Positions 1 through 5,896 of a stretch of 7,998 nt of DNA are shown here, in pieces. The stretch is from JAHDNZ01 sp036721855 (GTDB taxonomy: Bacteria; Bacillota; DTU065). Below the pieces are notes generated by a model that was not told where the DNA came from, did no database searches, and worked only from the letters and a program-made list of their open reading frames with translations. Each line of letters starts with the position of its first letter. The stretch's first letter is position 1. Made by a program: the position numbers and the translations under genes. The stretch covers positions 1 to 7,998 of the forward strand of contig DAIMKF010000052.1 of NCBI GenBank assembly GCA_036721855.1, in the 5' to 3' direction.

Positions 1-910
1 TACTAATTGTTAAATTAATACTAGCATAATCTATGCGCTCCATCTTTAAAAAAGAATTTTGCACAGACTCTTTAACTATATTTATCTGTTCTTGCATAGC
101 TAAAAGTTCGTTATCTAAATGACTAGATTGTTCACTTAACACCTTAACTTCTTCTTCATCTTTAGGATTATTGTTCAATATATCAACTATATCTCCGTCT
201 TTTAATTGTGCTAATTTGTTAATCATCTTGCCGTGAGCAGAGATAACATAACCATAGGGAGATATTTCTGTAAATAATTTATCGCCTACTTCTCTTACAT
301 CAATTACTTCATTATCTTCAATTACAAATTCTATGCCCCATTCATTAGTATAAGTTTTATCACCAAAATCAGCATTGTAAAGAACAATTTCGTCTGCCAA
401 GCGGCCCCGATTCCAACCACCGATAGGAAGTTCCTCTCCTGTTGGCAATATTAGTATGTTTGGAGCATCTTCTTTTTTGGCAATAGTTGCTTGGTAATTT
501 TTAATCTCTACTTTATCACCTACTTGAAACTGCTGTAAAAACGAGCAGGCTCGGGCATAACCTATGGCTATTAATCCGGTTTGAGGTATTTCTGGTGCTT
601 GAATTACTCCCTTTATTATCTTTAATACCACTCCATCATCAATAACCAAGACTATATTATTTTGACTATCAGGCTTTAATTTGATTTCTTCGTTAAACTC
701 TGATGTATAAACTGCTAATTCTGACTCATAACCAAAGCTGTTAATATTCTGGTTATAATGAGAAACCATTAAATATATTCCCTTGGGTCCAACTAAATGC
801 TTATTTGGTAAATTATCTCTGTAAAACAGTTCACTCGCAAATACAACTCCTGAAAGCAAAACAAATATTAACAATACATTTGTCAAATATCTTATCTCTC
901 TTATACACAT
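1..910 (-). CDS. GHL10-type secreted glycosidase paralogue, 3' end off window
   Basis: Read by hand, the minus strand is open from the ATG at 910-908 to the left edge: 303 codons, no stop, so this is the N-terminal part of a longer protein. The start is fixed by AAAGGAGAG at 926-918, seven bases upstream. Residues 1-25 form a signal peptide (hydrophobic NVLLIFVLLSGVV, likely cut after VFA). Residues 28-245 match the N-terminal region of the neighbouring gene (1272-3659): FYRDNLPNKHLVGP, ELPIGGWNRGRLADEIV and PYGYVISAHGKM are shared, and about 134 of 177 aligned residues are identical by eye. The two IPxxG...GD modules of the neighbour are both present. An acidic stretch at about 250-264 (PKDEEEVKVLSEQ) is some 13 residues longer than in the neighbour. 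The coiled-coil start (ESVQNSFLKMERIDY) follows. The GHL10 barrel itself lies outside the window, so catalytic function is inferred from the paralogue; a shortened protein without a barrel cannot be excluded. Confidence 0.88.
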   Translation of the reverse strand, partial: MCIREIRYLTNVLLIFVLLSGVVFASELFYRDNLPNKHLVGPKGIYLMVSHYNQNINSFGYESELAVYTSEFNEEIKLKPDSQNNIVLVIDDGVVLKIIKGVIQAPEIPQTGLIAIGYARACSFLQQFQVGDKVEIKNYQATIAKKEDAPNILILPTGEELPIGGWNRGRLADEIVLYNADFGDKTYTNEWGIEFVIEDNEVIDVREVGDKLFTEISPYGYVISAHGKMINKLAQLKDGDIVDILNNNPKDEEEVKVLSEQSSHLDNELLAMQEQINIVKESVQNSFLKMERIDYASINLTIS

Positions 911-917
911 TTTTTTA

Positions 918-926
918 CTCTCCTTT
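918..926 (-). promoter_or_regulatory. Strong ribosome-binding site of the partial GHL10 paralogue
   Basis: The minus strand reads AAAGGAGAG followed by seven bases and then ATG at 910. This near-perfect Shine-Dalgarno supports that ATG rather than the internal TTG eight codons downstream. It contrasts with the complete paralogue, whose start has no such sequence at normal spacing. Confidence 0.75.
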
Positions 927-951
927 GATTTTTAAATACTTTCTCGCAGAC

Positions 952-982
952 TAAAAGTAATTTTATTAAATCCTACCTTTTA
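952..982 (-). repeat. Weak hairpin in the leader of the partial GHL10 gene
   Basis: On the plus strand TAAAAG (952-957) pairs with CTTTTA (977-982), with a possible two-pair extension after a bulge. It lies about 40 bases upstream of the ATG at 910. It is AT-rich and may be chance; no known riboswitch or operator is recognised. The rest of 911-1061 shows no gene, and I could not choose a convincing -35/-10 pair. Confidence 0.2.
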
Positions 983-1061
983 GATAAATTTTTTAGTAAC
1001 AACTCACCAAAAAGAACTAACAGGACTTTGAAAAATCAGAATTTATAACTAAAAAAGAATA

Positions 1062-1130
1062 GCAAGAACCTCGCCTTTGTGTACAATGAAGTAATCGAAA
1101 AATAAATACTACATAAAGGGAGATTCTTGC
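1062..1130. repeat. Long imperfect inverted repeat; possible terminator and transposon-associated
   Basis: The left arm (1062-1083, starting GCAAGAACCTCGCC) pairs with the right arm (1110-1130, ending GGGAGATTCTTGC) with two mismatches and one gap, around a 26-base loop. Read on the minus strand, the hairpin is followed directly by TATTCTTTTTT, so it could terminate transcripts coming from the complete GHL10 gene, whose stop is about 140 bases upstream. Read on the plus strand, it sits immediately before an ATG (1131) opening a transposase-like fragment, an arrangement often seen where an IS leader blocks read-through. The large loop weakens the terminator case. The repeat itself is plain in the sequence; both roles are inference. 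Confidence 0.5.
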
Positions 1131-1290
1131 ATGAATTATATGCCACAAGATAGCAAACTATTTCATTGGTATAGAATATGCCTAAGGTTTTCTAATGGTA
1201 ATGTCTTTACCTATCTATATATCAAGGAAAAACTAACGTTTTGATCCTGCAAAAGTTGAATTAGTAAATAATTATTGTGTTATAACTGGT
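1131..1290 (+). pseudogene. Decayed, frameshifted transposase-like N-terminal fragment
   Basis: The plus strand opens at ATG 1131 right after the inverted repeat and reads 37 codons (MNYMPQDSKLFHWYRI..., ending KEKLTF) to a TGA at 1242-1244. Dropping one T from the TTTT run at 1239-1242 continues the frame as DPAKVELVNNYCVITG to about 1290, where it runs into the 3' end of the opposing GHL10 gene. AGGGAGA at 1117-1123 could serve as its ribosome-binding site. The composition, with MNY...D and FDPAKVELV-like phrases, resembles the start of IS transposases, but I cannot name a family and no catalytic DDE region is present. It is the only plus-strand reading frame in the window with a plausible leader. 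It may be an insertion-sequence remnant after deletion of the main body; alternatively it is chance. Confidence 0.35.
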
Positions 1291-3659
1291 TGGTATTCTT
1301 TGCTGGTATATAAAAGTGGCATCAGTAGGTTACCTACCTTACTTAAATCATTAACAAGCCTCTCGGCAGTTAATAGTGGAATTAGTTTATCTTTTTTAGC
1401 ATTACGATTAATACGAGCTGTAAAACGTTTTAAATCATCTACAAGAGGTTCTAACTGTTGTTGCTCTTCTTTATTTGCTTCTCGGATATTTCTGCTATCC
1501 CAATCTCTTAATTTTAAGCTAGCTATCCTAACAGCAAAATCCTCGAGGGAACTTAAATATTCATCAATTATTAATGGTGCATCGATAAATGGCATAAACT
1601 CATTTACTCTTTCTATACAGTCTGCCATGACACCCTGAGCTGCTTTTAGTGGGTCTTTCATAGTTGAACATGCTGGTAACCGCCAGGGGCCTTCTTTTAG
1701 AAACTGGTAATCCTCAGGTTTGAGATTAGTTGTTGAAAATACTGCGTGCCCAGTTAATTCAACATCTCTGCAAGCCTGGATCTGTTCGAGCATAACATAT
1801 TCATCGTAAAGGTATACTCCTAAACCCAGATACAAATAAGTTATTCCCGAAATCCTATCAAGTTCACTTCTGATTAAAGGTATATAACTTTCAGTTGTGT
1901 CGCGGTAAGTCATTGGAGTAAGGAAGTTTATCTGTCTGTTTTTTGCCCAATTAAGTGTATTTTGGCCTAGATCTCTAAGACCCCAACCATATGGGGCTGC
2001 CGCGGCTGCCGAAACTAGAATTTTAGGCTTAATAGCTTTAATCTCAATAAATGCTTCCTCAACAAATGAAGAGACAAATTCTTCTTTAAATAACTTAAAT
2101 TTTTGCAACATCTGATCGTTATCAATGTCAAAGGGATCTATACCATATTCTTGCTTAAATAACTCTCTCATCAAAGGATTGTACCCAAAATTGGTTTCTG
2201 AGCGAATGTAGTCAAGATGAATACCATCAAGATCATAATTTTCAGCTAGCTCCTTTAGGAGAGCTAATTTATATGCTCTGACTTCAGGTACAGCTGGGCA
2301 AAGCCAATAATTGCCATCTGCGTTAGTAAAACCATCACTTTTGGTCTTATCTATCCAATGAAAACGTTCCTCTGTAAAATAATTGATCCCTTTGTGAATT
2401 CCAAAAATACGTACCATAGGATGAACTTCGATACCACGTTTATGTGCTTCTTCGACAAGAACCTCTAGGATATCACCATCTTGGAAAAATTTATAATTAG
2501 GTTTTTGAGGTACTACTTTACTCGGAAAGATTGCATCTCCATAACAATATACATCAGGGAATATTAGATTGACATTTATCTCTTTGAGTTTATTTAGCAT
2601 TTCAGCAATATCTTTCCTGTTTTGAAGCTTATCAATTGTAAAATTATCTACCCATATGCCTCTTGTTTCTATTTCAAGTGACTCAAAAAGGCGGGGATAT
2701 AGTTTGGTCAATGACTCACTAATAGCGATTAGCTGCTTTTTTGTTGCTTCACTATTTGTTCTGCTGAGCTTTTTTGCGCTCTCTATTTTGTTTTCTAATT
2801 CCTTTATTACTAAATTAAGATTTGTATAATCTAAACGTTCCATCTTTAATATTGATTTTTGAAGAGATTCTTTAATTTTATCTATCTTCTCTTGTAAAGC
2901 TATTATCTCCGAATCTAAAAAACTAGGGCTGTTATCTATCATCTCTATAATATCTCCTTCTCTTAATGCAGCTAATATAGTGCTCATCTTCCCATGTGCT
3001 GAGATGACATAACCATAAGGAGGAATCTCTGCCGGATTTGTATCACCCAAATTTCGTTTGCCAATTATTTCATTATCCTCAACAATTAACTCTATTCCCC
3101 ACTCGTTACTGTATGTTTTGTCACCAAAATCAGGATTAAAAATAACAATTTCATCAGCTAGGCGACCACGGTTCCAACCACCAATAGGTAGTTCTTCTCC
3201 CGATGGAAGGACTAATAGATTTTTAGCATACTCTTTTTTGGTAATAGTTGGATGATATTCTTTGATTTCTACTTTGTCTCCTTCTTGAAATTGCCCTAAA
3301 AAAGCATTGGCACGTGAATAACCTATTGCGATTAGTCCTGCTTGGGGTATTGCAGGAACAAAATTAACTCCCTTTTTAATCTCAACTACTATTCCGTTGT
3401 TAATAACTAAAATTGTATTGTTTTGACTAGCTGGATTTAATTTAATTTCTTCTTTAAATTCCGAGGTATAGACTACCAGTTCTGATTCATAACCAAAGCT
3501 ATCAATGTTTTGGTTATAATGAGATATCATTAAATAAATACCATTGGGTCCGACTAAATGTTTGTTAGGTAAATTATCTCTGTAAAAAAGCTTTGTCTGT
3601 GCACCCACAAAACCGGAAAGTAAAACAAGAATTAGCAAAATAGGTGCAAAATGTTTCAT
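1272..3659 (-). CDS. Secreted GHL10 (DUF187) family glycoside hydrolase-like protein
   Basis: A 795-residue exported protein, probably a glycan hydrolase. Residues 1-20 are a signal peptide (core ILLILVLLSGF, likely cut after VGA). Residues about 41-132 and 161-242 are two divergent copies of one module, each ending IPxxG...L....GD.(V/I)E; the second, GWNRGRLADEIV...PYGYVISAHGKM, resembles the module found with phosphodiester glycosidase (NAGPA) domains. Residues about 248-325 are Lys/Glu-rich helix, probably coiled coil. Residues about 331-655 are the GHL10 barrel: TRGIWVDN at 332-339, NLIFPDVY at 364-371, HPMVRIF at 413-419, WLCPAVPEVRAY, DLDGIHLDYIR at 476-486 (D478 and D483 are candidate acids) and FLTPMTYRD at 579-587. 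Residues 660-795 are a helical tail I do not recognise, with C664 and C681. The family includes E. coli DigH (YddW), which cuts denuded peptidoglycan strands, but substrates vary and none can be read here. The ATG at 3659 fits the signal peptide, although its ribosome-binding site is unusual. A tandem paralogue follows downstream. Confidence 0.9.
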   Translation of the reverse strand: MKHFAPILLILVLLSGFVGAQTKLFYRDNLPNKHLVGPNGIYLMISHYNQNIDSFGYESELVVYTSEFKEEIKLNPASQNNTILVINNGIVVEIKKGVNFVPAIPQAGLIAIGYSRANAFLGQFQEGDKVEIKEYHPTITKKEYAKNLLVLPSGEELPIGGWNRGRLADEIVIFNPDFGDKTYSNEWGIELIVEDNEIIGKRNLGDTNPAEIPPYGYVISAHGKMSTILAALREGDIIEMIDNSPSFLDSEIIALQEKIDKIKESLQKSILKMERLDYTNLNLVIKELENKIESAKKLSRTNSEATKKQLIAISESLTKLYPRLFESLEIETRGIWVDNFTIDKLQNRKDIAEMLNKLKEINVNLIFPDVYCYGDAIFPSKVVPQKPNYKFFQDGDILEVLVEEAHKRGIEVHPMVRIFGIHKGINYFTEERFHWIDKTKSDGFTNADGNYWLCPAVPEVRAYKLALLKELAENYDLDGIHLDYIRSETNFGYNPLMRELFKQEYGIDPFDIDNDQMLQKFKLFKEEFVSSFVEEAFIEIKAIKPKILVSAAAAAPYGWGLRDLGQNTLNWAKNRQINFLTPMTYRDTTESYIPLIRSELDRISGITYLYLGLGVYLYDEYVMLEQIQACRDVELTGHAVFSTTNLKPEDYQFLKEGPWRLPACSTMKDPLKAAQGVMADCIERVNEFMPFIDAPLIIDEYLSSLEDFAVRIASLKLRDWDSRNIREANKEEQQQLEPLVDDLKRFTARINRNAKKDKLIPLLTAERLVNDLSKVGNLLMPLLYTSKEYQPVITQ

Positions 3660-3665
3660 CTTTTT

Positions 3666-3686
3666 AGTGTACCTAATTAGTACACT
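3666..3686 (-). promoter_or_regulatory. Dyad between SD-like tract and start of the GHL10 gene
   Basis: AGTGTA (3666-3671) and TACACT (3681-3686) form perfect 6-base arms around CCTAATTAG, itself containing the palindrome CTAATTAG. It lies six bases upstream of the ATG at 3659. On the mRNA side, AGGGGGGTGA (3697-3688) sits immediately before the hairpin. Linear distance from that tract to the ATG is too long for an SD, but if the hairpin folds, GGTGA would be about seven bases from the ATG. It could equally be a protein operator or part of a transposon end. Confidence 0.35.
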
Positions 3687-3766
3687 TTCACCCCCCTAAA
3701 TGTGGCAAAAACTTCATCCTATTGCCACCAAATATGGAACCTAGAATCTCAATTTTGGAAACCTAA
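3668..3766 (+). mobile_element. Possible transposon-end relic abutting the GHL10 start
   Basis: Starting at TGTAC (3668), the plus strand carries in order the dyad at 3666-3686, a run of six C (3691-3696), an inverted repeat GTGGCAA/TTGCCAC (3702-3708 and 3722-3728), and two near-identical direct repeats, TGGAACCTA (3735-3743) and TGGAAACCTAA (3756-3766), 21 bases apart, about two helical turns. A TG-type terminus followed by spaced short repeats recalls IS21-family ends, where the transposase binds multiple sites. No istA/istB coding remnant is seen, and the upstream region of the paralogous gene lacks these elements. The repeats are visible; the transposon origin is inference. Confidence 0.25.
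3702..3728. repeat. 7-bp perfect inverted repeat in the GHL10 leader
   Basis: GTGGCAA at 3702-3708 and TTGCCAC at 3722-3728 flank a 13-base loop. In the minus-strand leader RNA this is a second hairpin upstream of the AGGGGGGTGA tract. It could be a binding site, a leader structure or part of a mobile-element end. The remaining 3767-3987 is AT-rich, and I see no gene or convincing promoter in it. Confidence 0.4.
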
Positions 3767-3987
3767 CTCAAGGTATGCTGTGGTTTTATAAAATTTCCCT
3801 TATTTAATAACTGTTTTTAATAGAGCCAAATTAAATTCCTTAATAGCTAATATTTAGATTCAAGGTGTTTCCTTGGTAGGTCCTTTCAATCTGCATGAGT
3901 TTATTAGTTTCTAACTATACAATTCCCATTATTAAGGCATATTTGGGACATTCACTCTCAAACTATACCCAGACAGATCTAACTGCC

Positions 3988-4022
3988 AAAAGTGACTTCC
4001 ACTCATTTTAGAAGTCTCTTTT
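3988..4022. terminator. Bidirectional hairpin terminator after the lyase gene
   Basis: AAAAGTGACTTC (3988-3999) pairs with GAAGTCTCTTTT (4011-4022): 11 of 12 positions pair, with one T/T mismatch, around an 11-base loop. It starts three bases past the lyase stop at 4026. The arms carry an A-run and a T-run at their bases, so it has the shape of an intrinsic terminator on both strands, with the T-run longer on the plus strand (CTCTTTTTAATT). It probably ends the binding protein-lyase transcript and separates it from the GHL10 genes. Confidence 0.65.
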
Positions 4023-4025
4023 TAA

Positions 4026-5798
4026 TTATCTGTATTTCCCCTTTGAAAGTTCCCTTCCCCCTACCTCAAAAAGAAATTGTAACTGTTTTTCCCTGTTTAT
4101 TTTTAATTTAAAATATAATCTTTGACTAGGATTAGCTCTATTATATCGGTGTGAAATATAACCAGGTAGGACCTCTGGTGTAATTGGCTCGGAGATATTG
4201 AAATTTATAATTCTAAGTGTACCGACCTCTTTTAATACAGCTTTTCCCGGTTCAACTTTTATTGGCACAAGAAATGCACTCAAGGCAAAAAACCATTCCA
4301 CCTCGGCATCTCCCAAAAAAGAATCTGTAATTAGCAGTTTCTTTCCCTGAAGCTCTACAGTCCTTTGGATTTGCCAACCGTCTCTGCCCATTCTCCCTTT
4401 TAAATAACTACCCTCGAGTTTGCCTTCGGCATTTAAAGCCTCGCCATAGGCAAAAGAACTTAGGTATTTAGCTTGAGACTTACCATTTACCTTAACTGTT
4501 GTATGGAAGCTTTCATCTTTTAATAACCTACGTTCATAATCATTTTCATTGTAACGATAAGTGCCAGGATCAGTCAAAACTTCAGTATTGTCTAAAAAAG
4601 CTACCATACCTAATTGGTCGCAGTGGCTATGGGGATGGTTGGAAGCATTCGGAACATATAAACCAAACTCTCCCGCCCTAAAAAAGACATAGGAGTTTTG
4701 GTTGTTTCGCAGGATAAAATGTCCGGTGTGTTCAAATTCAGCCATATCCGGTCTCAGCGGTAGAGTTTTTGACTGGGAAATGCCTTTTAAACCTACCAGC
4801 CAGTAAATTGAAGCCGGTACAGCTACCGCCTTTCTCACCTTAAGACCCAAAGCACTACCCCAGGCAAAAAGGTATTCCAGATCCCAAAACTCTTCCGGCC
4901 ACTCGCGAACTAAAAGAATCTCATCACTATTGTCGCCAAAAACCGGTAGTTTCCCATTGGGCTGAGTTATGGCCTCAAAATAGACTAAACTATTTACTAT
5001 GGTCTGACTAAGCCAATCAGGAACATTAACTCCGGCGTTTTTTAGACCTTGAATCACAAACAGGAGGCTTTCTACACAAAGGCGATGATAACTTATACTT
5101 TGTTCAGCAAAACCGCCATCGGGGTAAATAAGGAGATCATTGCTGCCTTTTAATTCCTCAAGCCAAAAGTCAAGTTCGTCTTCTTGGTTGTGGTAAAGCC
5201 TGTTTAGAATTACAAAACAAAGTGAAAGAAGCTTATGGTTGTTAATAGGAGAATGATATTCTTTTTCTAATAGTGCCCACTGTTTATCAAGATACGCTTC
5301 GAGCTCTGTCTGTAATTTGGGTGTAAAAAGTGGTGATTGTTGGGCCAGTTCCCTAAAAAGCAACCAGTTAATCATTCGTTGACAGATATGCGGATGCCCG
5401 GCCCAGCTTACTCCTTTATCATCTGCTACACTACCTAACCAAGTATTAATAAACTCTATAGCACTTTTAAGATAAACTTCATTACCTGTAAGAAGATACG
5501 CTTTACCTAATGCCGGTAAAAAATTGTGTTTCATAAATTCCCACAAAAACTTAACATCACCGGGAGCATAACCGGGATTAAAATAAATATTTTTATAATG
5601 ATCGTCTGGCCATTTCTGGTTAGTCCAGGGATCAATTCCTGCGATGAGCTTCTCGACTTCGCCTCTGAGGCCGAAAATTTCTACTATACCTCGTCTAAGA
5701 TTGTCACTGATATTAATAATTTCAGAGTTATTAGCCTCAAAAGCAGTTTTTATTTTCGTTAGCGTTTTTTTATCAAGACCATTTAATAGTTTTAACAT
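4026..5798 (-). CDS. Heparinase II/III family protein (polysaccharide lyase-like)
   Basis: A 590-residue protein with the two-part architecture of heparinase II/III-type lyases: an alpha/alpha toroid (residues about 60-345) and a C-terminal beta-sandwich (about 350-585). Visible motifs are NNH at 186-188, DGGFAEQSISYH at 227-238, GDNSDE at 288-293, HPHSHCDQLG at 388-397, DPGTYRYN at 410-417 and FHTTVKVNG at 431-439. By analogy with Pedobacter heparinase II, H188, Y237 and H390 are the probable catalytic residues, and H392, D410 and H432 the probable metal ligands. All are present, so the enzyme is probably active. The family cleaves uronate-containing polysaccharides by beta-elimination (heparin, heparan, alginate and others); the substrate cannot be chosen from sequence. 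There is no signal peptide (MLKLLNGLDKKTLTK), so it is predicted cytoplasmic, acting on imported oligosaccharides. The ATG has only a modest SD (TTAGG at 5807-5803); a stronger AAGGGAGAG lies further upstream (5821-5813). It follows the binding-protein gene by 98 bases with no strong terminator, so co-transcription is likely. Confidence 0.9.
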   Translation of the reverse strand: MLKLLNGLDKKTLTKIKTAFEANNSEIINISDNLRRGIVEIFGLRGEVEKLIAGIDPWTNQKWPDDHYKNIYFNPGYAPGDVKFLWEFMKHNFLPALGKAYLLTGNEVYLKSAIEFINTWLGSVADDKGVSWAGHPHICQRMINWLLFRELAQQSPLFTPKLQTELEAYLDKQWALLEKEYHSPINNHKLLSLCFVILNRLYHNQEDELDFWLEELKGSNDLLIYPDGGFAEQSISYHRLCVESLLFVIQGLKNAGVNVPDWLSQTIVNSLVYFEAITQPNGKLPVFGDNSDEILLVREWPEEFWDLEYLFAWGSALGLKVRKAVAVPASIYWLVGLKGISQSKTLPLRPDMAEFEHTGHFILRNNQNSYVFFRAGEFGLYVPNASNHPHSHCDQLGMVAFLDNTEVLTDPGTYRYNENDYERRLLKDESFHTTVKVNGKSQAKYLSSFAYGEALNAEGKLEGSYLKGRMGRDGWQIQRTVELQGKKLLITDSFLGDAEVEWFFALSAFLVPIKVEPGKAVLKEVGTLRIINFNISEPITPEVLPGYISHRYNRANPSQRLYFKLKINREKQLQFLFEVGGRELSKGKYR

Positions 5799-5896
5799 TA
5801 AACCTAAGTCTCTCTCCCTTCTTATTCAATTACAATCACAGTACCTGACGCTGTTACCATAAATTATTTCCTATCCAACTAACCAGTTTAATTACG

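Noticed and set aside
1300..1638. Plus-strand open frame of 112 codons
   Set aside because: It lies wholly inside the opposing GHL10 coding region, has no ribosome-binding site and a low-complexity Ser/Leu-rich product. It is an antisense shadow.
3058..3255. Plus-strand open frame of 65 codons
   Set aside because: It is antisense to the conserved N-terminal modules of the GHL10 protein, where the minus-strand reading is confirmed by the paralogue.
3687..3987. Riboswitch in the GHL10 leader
   Set aside because: Two simple hairpins are present but no conserved riboswitch core is recognisable, and the repeats fit a mobile-element end or operator better.
4499..4681. Plus-strand open frame of 60 codons
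   Set aside because: It is antisense to the HxHxD metal-site region of the lyase and has no independent support.
5526..5862. Two overlapping plus-strand frames (5526-5762 and 5644-5862)
   Set aside because: They overlap the lyase N-terminus in antisense, lack ribosome-binding sites and have no recognisable motif.
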